NCBI GenBank assembly: GCA_026993785.1
Contig: JALWRZ010000014.1
Location: forward strand, 40,323 to 104,322
DNA length: 64,000 nucleotides
Direction: 5' to 3'
From: DHVE2 group archaeon
Lineage (GTDB): Archaea; Thermoplasmatota; Thermoplasmata; Thermoplasmatales; Aciduliprofundaceae
Part shown: in pieces, positions 1-8,211 of the stretch
Layout: the number at the start of each line of letters is the position of its first letter
Numbering within the stretch: position 1 is the first letter of the stretch
Notes under the pieces: generated by a model
The model's database searches: none
What the model was told of the DNA's origin: nothing
The model's input: only the letters and a program-made list of their open reading frames with translations
Position numbers and translations under genes: made by a program

Positions 1-3000
1 CCTGAAGATTCACGCTCATTCTTCCAAAGTAGGGATGATTCTTCTTATCCCAGCCAAAGAATCCAAGAGTATATTTCCCCTTAGGCAGATAAATTTCGAA
101 GAATCCGGTATTGTTGGCATAACTCCTGTAGAACTTGCTTCCACTAAACACAGAAATCTCCACACTGGTATAATTCTTCCCGTTTTCCACATATCCTTCG
201 AGAGAGTAAGCATCTCTTAGAATTATATTCATTTTCATGCTCTCATTGAGCTCAACAAGATTCCAGTATACTGCCTTGCCGTCAGAGGTGGAATAGAGAA
301 TATAGATGGAATATATGCCTGCAGGTAAATGAGCGGCAAATGTTCCTTTGGAAGATACCCTCTCAAGGTATACATCATGGGGCACAAGCTCACTTTTTAT
401 CTTCACAATTGCCCCAGCGGCAAAATGACGATTGTATAGCACCGTGCCACTTAGCAGATACGCCTTGCGAACGGTGATATTCTGCTTTGCCGTATAATTC
501 CATTGATAAACGGGCACGATGTATCTGCTGGAGTAATTATCCCCGTAGTGAGCTACCACTGTGTAATTACCTGGAACAACAATTTCCTTATAGCTACCAT
601 TCTCATCGGTGTGGAAAACATATTTCGCATCTCCAAAGGCTTCAACCACAGCATTAGGTACTGCTTCACCGTTTTCAAAGGTCACCGAACCTTCCAAATA
701 AGAAGGTTGAAGCACCACATCCTTGCTAACATTGCGCCCTGCATTGAGGGTCACACTGCTTATCTTTTCAAATTTCTTCCCATTTATTATAAGTCCTATG
801 TTGTAGGTATGAGGTGGTATATTCTTTATCTCATAGCTTCCGTTGTTTACCTTAGCTTCCTTAGTGAAGTTGTAGGTGCTGTTCCAGAGTATTACCGTCG
901 CATTGCTAAGTTTAACATCCTTATCTGTGAGCTTTTTATCATGATCCACATCATAATATACGACGCCATTCAAATTAGCAGCCTTGATAACTATATCTTT
1001 ATGAATTACATAGTTGGGCTTAAGTCTCATAGCCTGCTCTTCAGTAACATTTATATGGATTCTCTGAAGCACAGTTTTTTCTTGCAACATTAGCTTATCC
1101 AGACCTCCATCCGTGGACACTACCAGGGTAAGATTACCCGCCACAGCAGTTATGGAGTAGTAACCCTGATTATCCGTTAGAACGGTGGCATGGGGTATAT
1201 TGTACTCATCATAGAGGGTAATTCTAACATGTTTTAGAGGTTCACCGTTAGAAAGAGTGACCCTACCCTTTATTATAGCACCCTCATAGAATTTAACCAT
1301 CACAACATCATTCGGCAGAATACGATACGCAGGAGGATTTAGGTCCACCGTGCCTTTGCCCTCTCTCTGATATTTCAGGGCGAGTTCAATAGGTATAGGT
1401 TTCCAAGCGTCGCTATGATTCTGATAATCTTTATATGGATTCCAGAACGCCGTCTTATAAACGAGCTTGAAATGCGTCATATTCCAAGCCTGCATAGGTG
1501 GGTATGTAGAAAGATTTTGAGAGAAGCTTGGAATGTCAGGGCCTTTGCCTATATCCAGGCCAGAATATCCAATGAAAGTGCGATATAGCATGGAGTGGAA
1601 GAACATGGGCTTATAGATTATCTTGTAGTTTACAATGTGAGCATGCATAGGCACCTTATCCAAATCATAGGTATTACCCTTATCATCTACAGCTTTGAGC
1701 TCATAGAAATCATAGGGTACAACGGTTCCTCCATATTCTTTGATTCTTCTATCACCCAGCTTTGCGGGGGCATAGAAGATTCCCGTGTTCCTTCCAGAGA
1801 ATGGGAAAAGTCTGTAATCAACAGCAAAGTACCTGATATCATAGCCAGTTATATTTCTTATGGCATCGTAAAGTGCCACAATTCTACTCTCCGGATGATG
1901 AGCTATTATTCCTTTTATCATCACATACTTGGTGTTTATGTCCGAAATATCCGATTCATATTTTCCGTAATAGGAGGGATTGCTAAGCACCTCATTTCTA
2001 TATTTTCCAGGATCTTTCATAACATTCTCTATCTTGTTAGCCTGCTCCTCACCAAGATAGCGGCTAAGTTGCTCCTTCACCTGAGGACTTAGGGAACCGT
2101 GATGTTTGGCAAAATCCCCATCGAGAAGTCTCGCGATGAATAGGGCTATTACCTCACTTTCATTCTGCGCGGTTATAATCTGAGCGGCCACCTGATAACC
2201 GTTCTGGAAGTTATCGGCTACTGTGGGATGCTTACCCTCCCTCACAGCTTCAAATCCATAATCCCACCAGGAGACGAAGGCAGGCCTATCTTCCGGAGGA
2301 GTACTATTATCCTGCTCGCTTAACCAGTGCCAGGCTCTAGGCCATGGATAATCCGGTTTGGGCACAGAATAACCGAAGCCTCCAAGATACCATGGAGAGT
2401 ATCTTTGATACGTGGTGTTGTTAGGCCTCATAAAAGTGGGCATTGCATTATAGATCTGCTTATCGTACTTATCCTTGATCTCATAGGGTATTCCAGCATC
2501 CACCGCGCTCCATACATTGGGCAAAATCACAAGGGTAGCCAGAACTATCACACCTACGACCTGGGTGAACTTTATGGTCTTTCTAAAGCTCTTCCTGAAC
2601 CTGCCCTGATACTTGCCCAGTTCTTTAGCCGCTTCCTTAATCTTCAGTTTCTCCAGCAACCATATTATTGCAACGCCACTTGTGAGTGCAAAGGCCGGAG
2701 CTGCGTTAAACATAAATCTCGCCGCGGAAATCGCCATATATATGGCCACCAGGGAGTAGATGACAAAGAAGAGATAGTACTCCTCCATCTTCTTCTTGAT
2801 GAGATAGAGGATATATGCTATACCTAAGAAGGCAAGGAGGAATACTCCAGGACCGAAGGACATGGCAAGGGTACCCAGCGCTGCGGGCTGTGCTTCTGCA
2901 ATGGTAGAGTAAAGCTTGCTTTTGACAAAATACCCTTGTCCGCTTACCAGCGTTTCCCACAAAGTAGGTGCAAATAGGTTGATAAGAAGAGCGCCCACGC

Positions 3001-3997
3001 CTATTCCAACACCGGCCATGAGGAATACAAAGGGCCATGGATACTTGGATGTAACTTCAAAGTATATTCCTAGTATTATGGCAACCAGCATTAGGAGAAG
3101 AGGCACAGAATACCACTGGCCAAGCCTGTGGGTTCCTGCATACCATGGCAGTGCCATAAGAAAAGCCACGAGAGTGAAGATGATCATAAACACAGTCACG
3201 TGGAGATTGGACTTATTTCTGAACCTGTTTATGAAAAGCTGGAAGATAAGATAGATGAATAGGATTGCCTCGGCATAGGTATATCCTTTCCAGGCCAGCG
3301 CCACAGAGCCAAGGGATGCCCCTGCAAGAGCAGCGTAAATCACCGGCTTGCGATTCTCCCTAAAGAACTCACGCAGTCCATTTTTCACTTCCGATGCGTT
3401 GCCCCAGTTCTTTATCCACTTTTTGTACTTCACCTCCTTTAGGGCCTTGAGGAAGAAGTAGAACATCAGGATGATGAAGAAGAGATCAAAGGCATCCCAA
3501 TCCGCCTGGGTGGCAACACTCCTCATCATGTGCGCTGGCATTATGGCAAGAAGGAACGCTGAGATAAGTCCAACTTTTCTATTAAATGCCTCCTTGCCTA
3601 GAAGATAGAGGGGAATTATTGTAAGCGTGCCCCATATCGCAGGAAATAGAATTAGGGTGAGCATGGCAGCATTGTAGCTACCCATAAAGGGATAGAAAAC
3701 ATAGCTGAATAGCACTATGGCCCAGTGGAAGAGTGGCGGCCTTGGGTTATTCACCCCTATAGGATAATTCAGCATAGGGTCTTCAATAAGCTGATGCTTG
3801 GCCTGAAGAATATATGATATAATCCTCTCATGATAATAGGAGTCCGACCCACCCGACACGGAATATCCGTATTTGAGCGATGGCCCTATTGCCCAGTAGG
3901 TTCTCAAGAAAAAGGCTAAGGCCATGATAAGGCTCAGAAGCACGATCACGAGCACTGTGGTGCGTGGTATATTTAAGTTTAATTTCACCCTGCGCAT
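1..3997 (-). CDS. aglB: AglB/STT3-type oligosaccharyltransferase with long beta-sandwich tail (C-terminus beyond window)
   Basis: Catalytic membrane subunit that moves a lipid-linked glycan to Asn on exported proteins. The frame is open from the ATG at 3997 (GGTGAT site just upstream) to the window edge, giving 1332 visible residues. A first hydrophobic helix is followed near residue 52 by the SDSYYHE loop typical of the metal-binding DxD-like site. About a dozen membrane segments extend to roughly residue 530. The STT3 signature WWDYG lies at residues 577-581 (2255-2269). From about residue 900 onward I read five successive modules resembling carboxypeptidase-regulatory-like/CNA-B beta-sandwiches, each with a G-x-V start and a GxY/GxF turn. 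Archaeal AglB proteins are usually 700-1000 residues, so this one is long. The gene stands alone, divergent from the spermidine synthase gene. Family assignment is firm; the sugar and the tail function are unknown. Confidence 0.9.
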   Translation of the reverse strand, partial: MRRVKLNLNIPRTTVLVIVLLSLIMALAFFLRTYWAIGPSLKYGYSVSGGSDSYYHERIISYILQAKHQLIEDPMLNYPIGVNNPRPPLFHWAIVLFSYVFYPFMGSYNAAMLTLILFPAIWGTLTIIPLYLLGKEAFNRKVGLISAFLLAIMPAHMMRSVATQADWDAFDLFFIILMFYFFLKALKEVKYKKWIKNWGNASEVKNGLREFFRENRKPVIYAALAGASLGSVALAWKGYTYAEAILFIYLIFQLFINRFRNKSNLHVTVFMIIFTLVAFLMALPWYAGTHRLGQWYSVPLLLMLVAIILGIYFEVTSKYPWPFVFLMAGVGIGVGALLINLFAPTLWETLVSGQGYFVKSKLYSTIAEAQPAALGTLAMSFGPGVFLLAFLGIAYILYLIKKKMEEYYLFFVIYSLVAIYMAISAARFMFNAAPAFALTSGVAIIWLLEKLKIKEAAKELGKYQGRFRKSFRKTIKFTQVVGVIVLATLVILPNVWSAVDAGIPYEIKDKYDKQIYNAMPTFMRPNNTTYQRYSPWYLGGFGYSVPKPDYPWPRAWHWLSEQDNSTPPEDRPAFVSWWDYGFEAVREGKHPTVADNFQNGYQVAAQIITAQNESEVIALFIARLLDGDFAKHHGSLSPQVKEQLSRYLGEEQANKIENVMKDPGKYRNEVLSNPSYYGKYESDISDINTKYVMIKGIIAHHPESRIVALYDAIRNITGYDIRYFAVDYRLFPFSGRNTGIFYAPAKLGDRRIKEYGGTVVPYDFYELKAVDDKGNTYDLDKVPMHAHIVNYKIIYKPMFFHSMLYRTFIGYSGLDIGKGPDIPSFSQNLSTYPPMQAWNMTHFKLVYKTAFWNPYKDYQNHSDAWKPIPIELALKYQREGKGTVDLNPPAYRILPNDVVMVKFYEGAIIKGRVTLSNGEPLKHVRITLYDEYNIPHATVLTDNQGYYSITAVAGNLTLVVSTDGGLDKLMLQEKTVLQRIHINVTEEQAMRLKPNYVIHKDIVIKAANLNGVVYYDVDHDKKLTDKDVKLSNATVILWNSTYNFTKEAKVNNGSYEIKNIPPHTYNIGLIINGKKFEKISSVTLNAGRNVSKDVVLQPSYLEGSVTFENGEAVPNAVVEAFGDAKYVFHTDENGSYKEIVVPGNYTVVAHYGDNYSSRYIVPVYQWNYTAKQNITVRKAYLLSGTVLYNRHFAAGAIVKIKSELVPHDVYLERVSSKGTFAAHLPAGIYSIYILYSTSDGKAVYWNLVELNESMKMNIILRDAYSLEGYVENGKNYTSVEISVFSGSKFYRSYANNTGFFEIYLPKGKYTLGFFGWDKKNHPYFGRMSVNLQ

Positions 3998-4107
3998 AGT
4001 GAATCACCGTGGTGATGCGATATTGCATTTCCTATAAAAAAGTTATCGCCTCCTCTCTGTTATTTTTCGCAAAAGATTAAAATACTCCCTAATTTTGCAC
4101 TTAACCC

Positions 4108-4929
4108 ATGGATTACTGGTTTTCGGAGGAGCATACATCCAACGTAAAGCTGAGCTTTCGTATAAAGGAGGAAATAGCCCATGTCAAATCTCACTATCAG
4201 GACATATATCTCTTTGAGACCTACGAATTTGGGAAAATGCTTGTGATCGATGGAACAGTTCAGACCACCATAAAAGATGAGTTCATATATCACGAGATGA
4301 TAGTGCATCCCCCCATGCTTACTCACCCTCAGCCCAAGAGAATATTGATAATAGGAGGTGGGGATGGGGGTGCAGCCAGGGAAGTTTTGAAGCACGATCC
4401 TGAAGAGGTGCATGTGGTGGAAATAGATAGGGATGTGGTAGAGCTCAGCAAAAAATATCTACGGGAGCTATCCTCCGCTTACCAGAACCCGAGGGTTCAT
4501 CTCCATATTGAGAACGGTGTGGAATTTGTTAAAAAAGAAAGAAATTTTGATGTAATAATAATAGATTCTACGGATCCTGTAGGCCCAGCAGCCGGTCTAT
4601 TTGAAAGAGAATTCTATGAAAGCCTGAAAGCATCTTTGAATGAGGGTGGTATAATCACCCAGCAGTGTGGCACACCTTTCTATCACCCAGAGGAGGTGTG
4701 CAAGGCTAAGAATACCCTGGGGAAGATATTCCGCTATGTGAAGATCTACCTAGCTTATATACCTACATATCCCTCAGGTATGTGGGCTTTTGTGATGGCC
4801 AGTGATTCTCCTATAGAAAGACGAAGGAGTTGTGGGTTTAAGACCAGATACTATAACGATGAGATATATGACTCATCCATGGTCCTTCCAAACTTTGTAA
4901 AGGAATACTGCGATAATTATAGGGATTAA
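4108..4929 (+). CDS. speE: Spermidine synthase (polyamine aminopropyltransferase)
   Basis: Transfers the aminopropyl group of decarboxylated S-adenosylmethionine to a diamine or polyamine acceptor; cytosolic. The 273-residue protein has the Rossmann motif GGGDGGAAREVL near residue 77 and the active-site block IDSTDPVGPA near residue 150, both characteristic of the family, and is of normal length. A TATA-like attaaaatac at about 4076-4085 lies some 25 bp before the ATG, so the transcript is probably leaderless. Its last 57 bp overlap the convergent phospholipase D gene. The exact amine specificity (spermidine, thermospermine or agmatine derivative) cannot be read from sequence alone. Confidence 0.93.
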   Translation: MDYWFSEEHTSNVKLSFRIKEEIAHVKSHYQDIYLFETYEFGKMLVIDGTVQTTIKDEFIYHEMIVHPPMLTHPQPKRILIIGGGDGGAAREVLKHDPEEVHVVEIDRDVVELSKKYLRELSSAYQNPRVHLHIENGVEFVKKERNFDVIIIDSTDPVGPAAGLFEREFYESLKASLNEGGIITQQCGTPFYHPEEVCKAKNTLGKIFRYVKIYLAYIPTYPSGMWAFVMASDSPIERRRSCGFKTRYYNDEIYDSSMVLPNFVKEYCDNYRD

Positions 4930-6696
4930 GTAAAGAGGCGAGAACACAAATTTTCTTTCCTCCTTGGACAGCTTTATTTCCACGAAATCCATCCTTCCCG
5001 AAGAATCGACAACCTCTCCACGGATCACATGTTCTCCGGATAAATTAAGGTGGTGCCTCATTTCCGTGCCATTGTAAATCATATGACCATCCACATATAT
5101 CCGACAATATGTGATATCCCCGATACTATCTCGCATATCCACCCAAATGCCGTTATCCCTTGTTATATGTATCACAGCCTTTAGCTCTCCGGGAGCCTCA
5201 GAATCATATTGAAAAATCTTAAGAAAATATTTTACTGCCTCCCTACTCTCTATTATTAGGGAAACTTCACGATTGTTCATTGCGGAAAAGAGATCCAGAT
5301 TCATGCTTCCCACAAGAATTGCGGTGTCTCCTATTATAAGCTTTCCATGAAGATGCGAGATATAATGTCTCTTGCCTTGAAATCGCGGAAAATTTCCCTT
5401 CTCAACAAGTATGTCTGTGGTTTTATTTCTCACCATTTCCCATATCTCGTTTCCTATGTAGGGTGCCTCTATTCTTAGGTTCTTCTGCGTCGTAATAAAG
5501 CTCTTAAAGATTTCCATAGAGAAATCAGGAGAAATTACGGGGTATATTCTTGCGCTCAAATTCACACTTCTAAAGTTTTTTCTCCGAAGTTCCATATGCT
5601 CGCCCTTCTCAAATTTCACATTCTTGAACTCCCCTCCATACTCACGAATATCCTGTAAAGGGGCAAAATCTCTAAGAAACATTCTCCTGAGATAGGTTGC
5701 AAACTCCTGATTCTTTACTATCACTCCATACCCGCGATTGCCGCAGGGAGTGAGAGCACGATCATCAAAGTTCTCTGTAGCTACAAGAATCTCCGAACCA
5801 TCCTTTATGATGAGCTTGGAATGAATAAACGCGTATCTATCATATATCTTTCTTTCTGGGTCATTTATCATAAATCTTATCCTTGCCCCATTCTTCCAGA
5901 GTTTATGCACATAGTACTTCTCTCCTGAGGTGAGACCTCCTATCGGATTTCCTTCAAGAAGAATAGATACATTAACACCCATTTTCAATTTCTCCAAGAG
6001 CGAATTTGTGAATTCTTCGCTATCGAGATAATACCCTTCAATAAACAGCTCCTGACGAGCAGTTTTTATAAATCTCAGAACTTCGCGCCACTCATCTGGA
6101 TATGGAAAAATTTCTAGAGAGGCATAGAAACTTCGTGGCTTATAATCACTTTGCCCGATCGCATGATAATTGCTCCAATCCCGCGCAGTATTGGTATCCC
6201 TCAAAGAGAGTCTTCTCAAGATATGCCCCTGAGACAGGGATACTCCATCTCCTACCCATCCATCGCCCTTATATTTATAATCTCCGTATACCACCACGTC
6301 CACTACCCTATCGCCCTTCTTCAGAAGAATTACATCTCCCGAGTTTCTCATATGAAATCTCCCGCCACCAAAGTCTGAGAAATTGTAGCTGGGCCAAAAG
6401 CCCATGAATTGGAGAAATGCACTGCCATTCTCCGCTATGTACATCTTCTCTTCTGGAGCGATGAGACCTTTAAGAATCAGCTCATAAGTGGAAGTTGCGA
6501 GGATATATGAACTTAGAGAGACCCATATATCCATGGGATTGTAAATGCAAATGTACTCCATCTGTGTGCCCGAATAGGGATAGGGAGATACCTCACATAT
6601 TTTTAAATCCTCATTGTTATAGGAAGAACCTCTCACACTACCCAGCGATGGAAGGAAAACAAGAAAAATGAGAAAAAGAGCTACTTTATCCTCCAT
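4873..6696 (-). CDS. Secreted, membrane-anchored lamin-tail/phospholipase D-like protein
   Basis: The 607-residue protein starts with a signal peptide (hydrophobic residues 5-20). Residues about 30-140 look like a lamin-tail domain (ICEVSPYP, then YICIYNP and a VVDVVVYGD strand). Two phospholipase D HKD motifs follow: HSKLIIKD at 292-299 and HGKLIIGD at 450-457, each with downstream Asn/Asp residues (ATENFDD, GSMNLD). A membrane helix (about 583-600) and a short charged tail end the protein. The domains therefore probably face outside the cell, tethered to the membrane. PLD-family enzymes cleave phosphodiesters in lipid or nucleic acid; the substrate here is unknown. It overlaps the upstream small membrane-protein gene by 16 bp, so the two are likely co-transcribed and translationally coupled, and it overlaps speE tail to tail. 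Confidence 0.85.
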   Translation of the reverse strand: MEDKVALFLIFLVFLPSLGSVRGSSYNNEDLKICEVSPYPYSGTQMEYICIYNPMDIWVSLSSYILATSTYELILKGLIAPEEKMYIAENGSAFLQFMGFWPSYNFSDFGGGRFHMRNSGDVILLKKGDRVVDVVVYGDYKYKGDGWVGDGVSLSQGHILRRLSLRDTNTARDWSNYHAIGQSDYKPRSFYASLEIFPYPDEWREVLRFIKTARQELFIEGYYLDSEEFTNSLLEKLKMGVNVSILLEGNPIGGLTSGEKYYVHKLWKNGARIRFMINDPERKIYDRYAFIHSKLIIKDGSEILVATENFDDRALTPCGNRGYGVIVKNQEFATYLRRMFLRDFAPLQDIREYGGEFKNVKFEKGEHMELRRKNFRSVNLSARIYPVISPDFSMEIFKSFITTQKNLRIEAPYIGNEIWEMVRNKTTDILVEKGNFPRFQGKRHYISHLHGKLIIGDTAILVGSMNLDLFSAMNNREVSLIIESREAVKYFLKIFQYDSEAPGELKAVIHITRDNGIWVDMRDSIGDITYCRIYVDGHMIYNGTEMRHHLNLSGEHVIRGEVVDSSGRMDFVEIKLSKEERKFVFSPLYLIPIIIAVFLYKVWKDHG

Positions 6697-7067
6697 TTTC
6701 TCTTCTTCTCTTCCAGCCTATTCTGATATTTCTCTCCCAGTTTGTAGGCTATTTCCTCAATTTCCCTAAGATTGCTAACGAACTCTCTTTTGCTATCAGA
6801 AGCCATATACTCCTCAAATTCCCTCCTCTTGCGAATGGTATCGAAGGCATACCATCCACCCACACCAAGCAGAATAAGACCAAGACCAAGGAACCAATAG
6901 TTCCACGCTCCCGCCCAGGCAGTTAGATTATCGAGATTTATATTCTTCTCTAAAAAGCCCGTAGTATGCAGCACCCAGTAACCACCGGTAATGGTCCAGT
7001 AGACTCCCAGCGCAAAGAGAAAGAGACTTATATGTAGGATGAACTCCCTCAGTTTTTTCCACGACAT
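6681..7067 (-). CDS. Small two-helix membrane protein with charged C-terminal tail
   Basis: I do not recognise a family. The 128-residue protein has two membrane segments (about residues 10-33 and 55-75) separated by a short loop, then a highly charged stretch of about 50 residues rich in Glu, Lys and Arg that could form a coiled coil in the cytoplasm. It sits directly upstream of, and overlaps, the secreted phospholipase D-like gene, which suggests a shared role at the cell surface. No catalytic motif is visible. Confidence 0.7.
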   Translation of the reverse strand: MSWKKLREFILHISLFLFALGVYWTITGGYWVLHTTGFLEKNINLDNLTAWAGAWNYWFLGLGLILLGVGGWYAFDTIRKRREFEEYMASDSKREFVSNLREIEEIAYKLGEKYQNRLEEKKRKWRIK

Positions 7068-7117
7068 TAATGGGCAATATTCTTTTACGATAAATTATTT
7101 TCGCCTAAGTAGGATGT

Positions 7118-7798
7118 TTAGAACTCAAAGCTCTCCCCGGGTTTGAGAACTACCAGTTTTATGCCCTCTTTTTCGAGTTCATCCCTCATTTCCTCAGGAT
7201 TTGCCTGAATCGGTGGCCAGGTGTTGTAATGCATGGGAATCACGTATTTGGGTCGTATCCACTTAGCAGCTATTGTGGCAAGTTTGGTATCCATGGTGAA
7301 GAGTCCCCCTACTGGAAGCAGCACCACATCGGGCCTATAAATTTCTCCTATAAGTTTCATATCTCCGAATAGACCGGTATCCCCAGCATGATAGACCTTC
7401 TTGCCATTGATCTCTATCACAAATCCCGCCGGTAATCCGCCATCGTGATTGAAATTGCTCTCAGTGATTCCCGAGGAATGAAGTGCAGGGACCATGCTCA
7501 GCTTTACTCCCTCGTAATCCAGTGTTCCGCCAAAATTCATACCAATAGCATTTGCTCCCTTGGAGTTTATGTATTCTGCGAGCTCGTAGATGGCAACAAT
7601 GGGAACATTCTTCCGCTTCCCAATAAATATGGCATCACCCAGATGATCTCCGTGACCATGGGTAACTGCAATTATATCGCATTCCACCTCATCGGGCTTC
7701 ACCGGTGCAAGCTCATTACCCGTTATGAAGGGATCCACAAGCACCTTTTTTCCCTCTTCAATCACAAATGCTGAGTGTCCAAGCCAGGTGATCTTCAT
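7118..7798 (-). CDS. UPF0173-type metal-dependent hydrolase (metallo-beta-lactamase fold)
   Basis: A 226-residue protein of the UPF0173/UlaG-like group. It begins with WLGHSAFVIE and has the metal-binding motif THGHGDH near residue 48, a second histidine in VPALHSSG, an Asp in HAGDTGLFGD and a final His in VIPMHYNTWP, which together complete a two-metal site. A GGTGATG ribosome site lies just before the ATG. Substrate unknown; family members hydrolyse phosphodiester or lactone bonds. A second, more distant MBL-fold hydrolase is encoded at 16925-17560. Confidence 0.88.
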   Translation of the reverse strand: MKITWLGHSAFVIEEGKKVLVDPFITGNELAPVKPDEVECDIIAVTHGHGDHLGDAIFIGKRKNVPIVAIYELAEYINSKGANAIGMNFGGTLDYEGVKLSMVPALHSSGITESNFNHDGGLPAGFVIEINGKKVYHAGDTGLFGDMKLIGEIYRPDVVLLPVGGLFTMDTKLATIAAKWIRPKYVIPMHYNTWPPIQANPEEMRDELEKEGIKLVVLKPGESFEF

Positions 7799-7960
7799 AT
7801 TTCATCACCTCCTACAGAGGAATGTCAAAAATCCTATAAATTTTTTCCCAAAGATAAGAGAGGAAAGTAAGGAATAGAACTTATATGCTCTGTCGCATAA
7901 ACAGGAGAGCGATGAGTGAAGATAGAGGGTGCTGAAACGAAAAAGTAATGAAGATAATGA

Positions 7961-8161
7961 TCAAAGAGAATGAAAGATGTTGAAAAGAGAAGCCATGATG
8001 AGCAATTCTCTAATAGCAAATTCAATTTTTCGCGAAGATAGTTTCTCGCCGAACAATCTTTTAAGGGATGAGAATACAGATTCCACGCACCATCTTTGAG
8101 AGTATCCGGATACCTTGCTCCAGTTACTCTTTCTCTGCTTAATTACGGCCTTTCGAAAAAT
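7961..8161 (-). pseudogene. C-terminal relic of a DDE (IS5-like) transposase
   Basis: In the 413-bp stretch between the hydrolase and rfcL genes, one minus-strand frame is open for about 66 codons and contains YSQRWCVESVFSSLKRLFGE followed by a helix with REL and ASLFNIF. This matches the C-terminal part of IS5-type DDE transposases, where the RW-x2-E-x2-F-S-x3-R-x-FGE block carries the last catalytic Glu. A stop lies immediately upstream and there is no start or N-terminal catalytic Asp region, so only the tail of the gene survives. Nothing else coding is visible from 7799 to 8211. Confidence 0.7.
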
Positions 8162-8182
8162 TTATATACTTCAAAGATATAT

Positions 8183-8196
8183 CTGACAATTGTCAG
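8183..8196. repeat. Perfect 14-bp palindrome beside a TATA-like sequence
   Basis: CTGACAATTGTCAG is a perfect palindrome; related TGACAG/GTCAGA half-sites follow to about 8210. A TATA-like aatttatatac lies about 25 bp to the left (8158-8168), the spacing expected if the palindrome were an operator over a plus-strand transcription start. No plus-strand gene follows, so it may be a remnant of the mobile element whose transposase tail lies next to it. Confidence 0.45.
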
Positions 8197-8211
8197 ACAT
8201 TTGACAGACAA

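Noticed and set aside
503..3254. Plus-strand frames of up to 196 codons opposite the oligosaccharyltransferase gene
   Set aside because: They lie entirely antisense to a well-supported membrane protein and show no recognisable domains or start signals.
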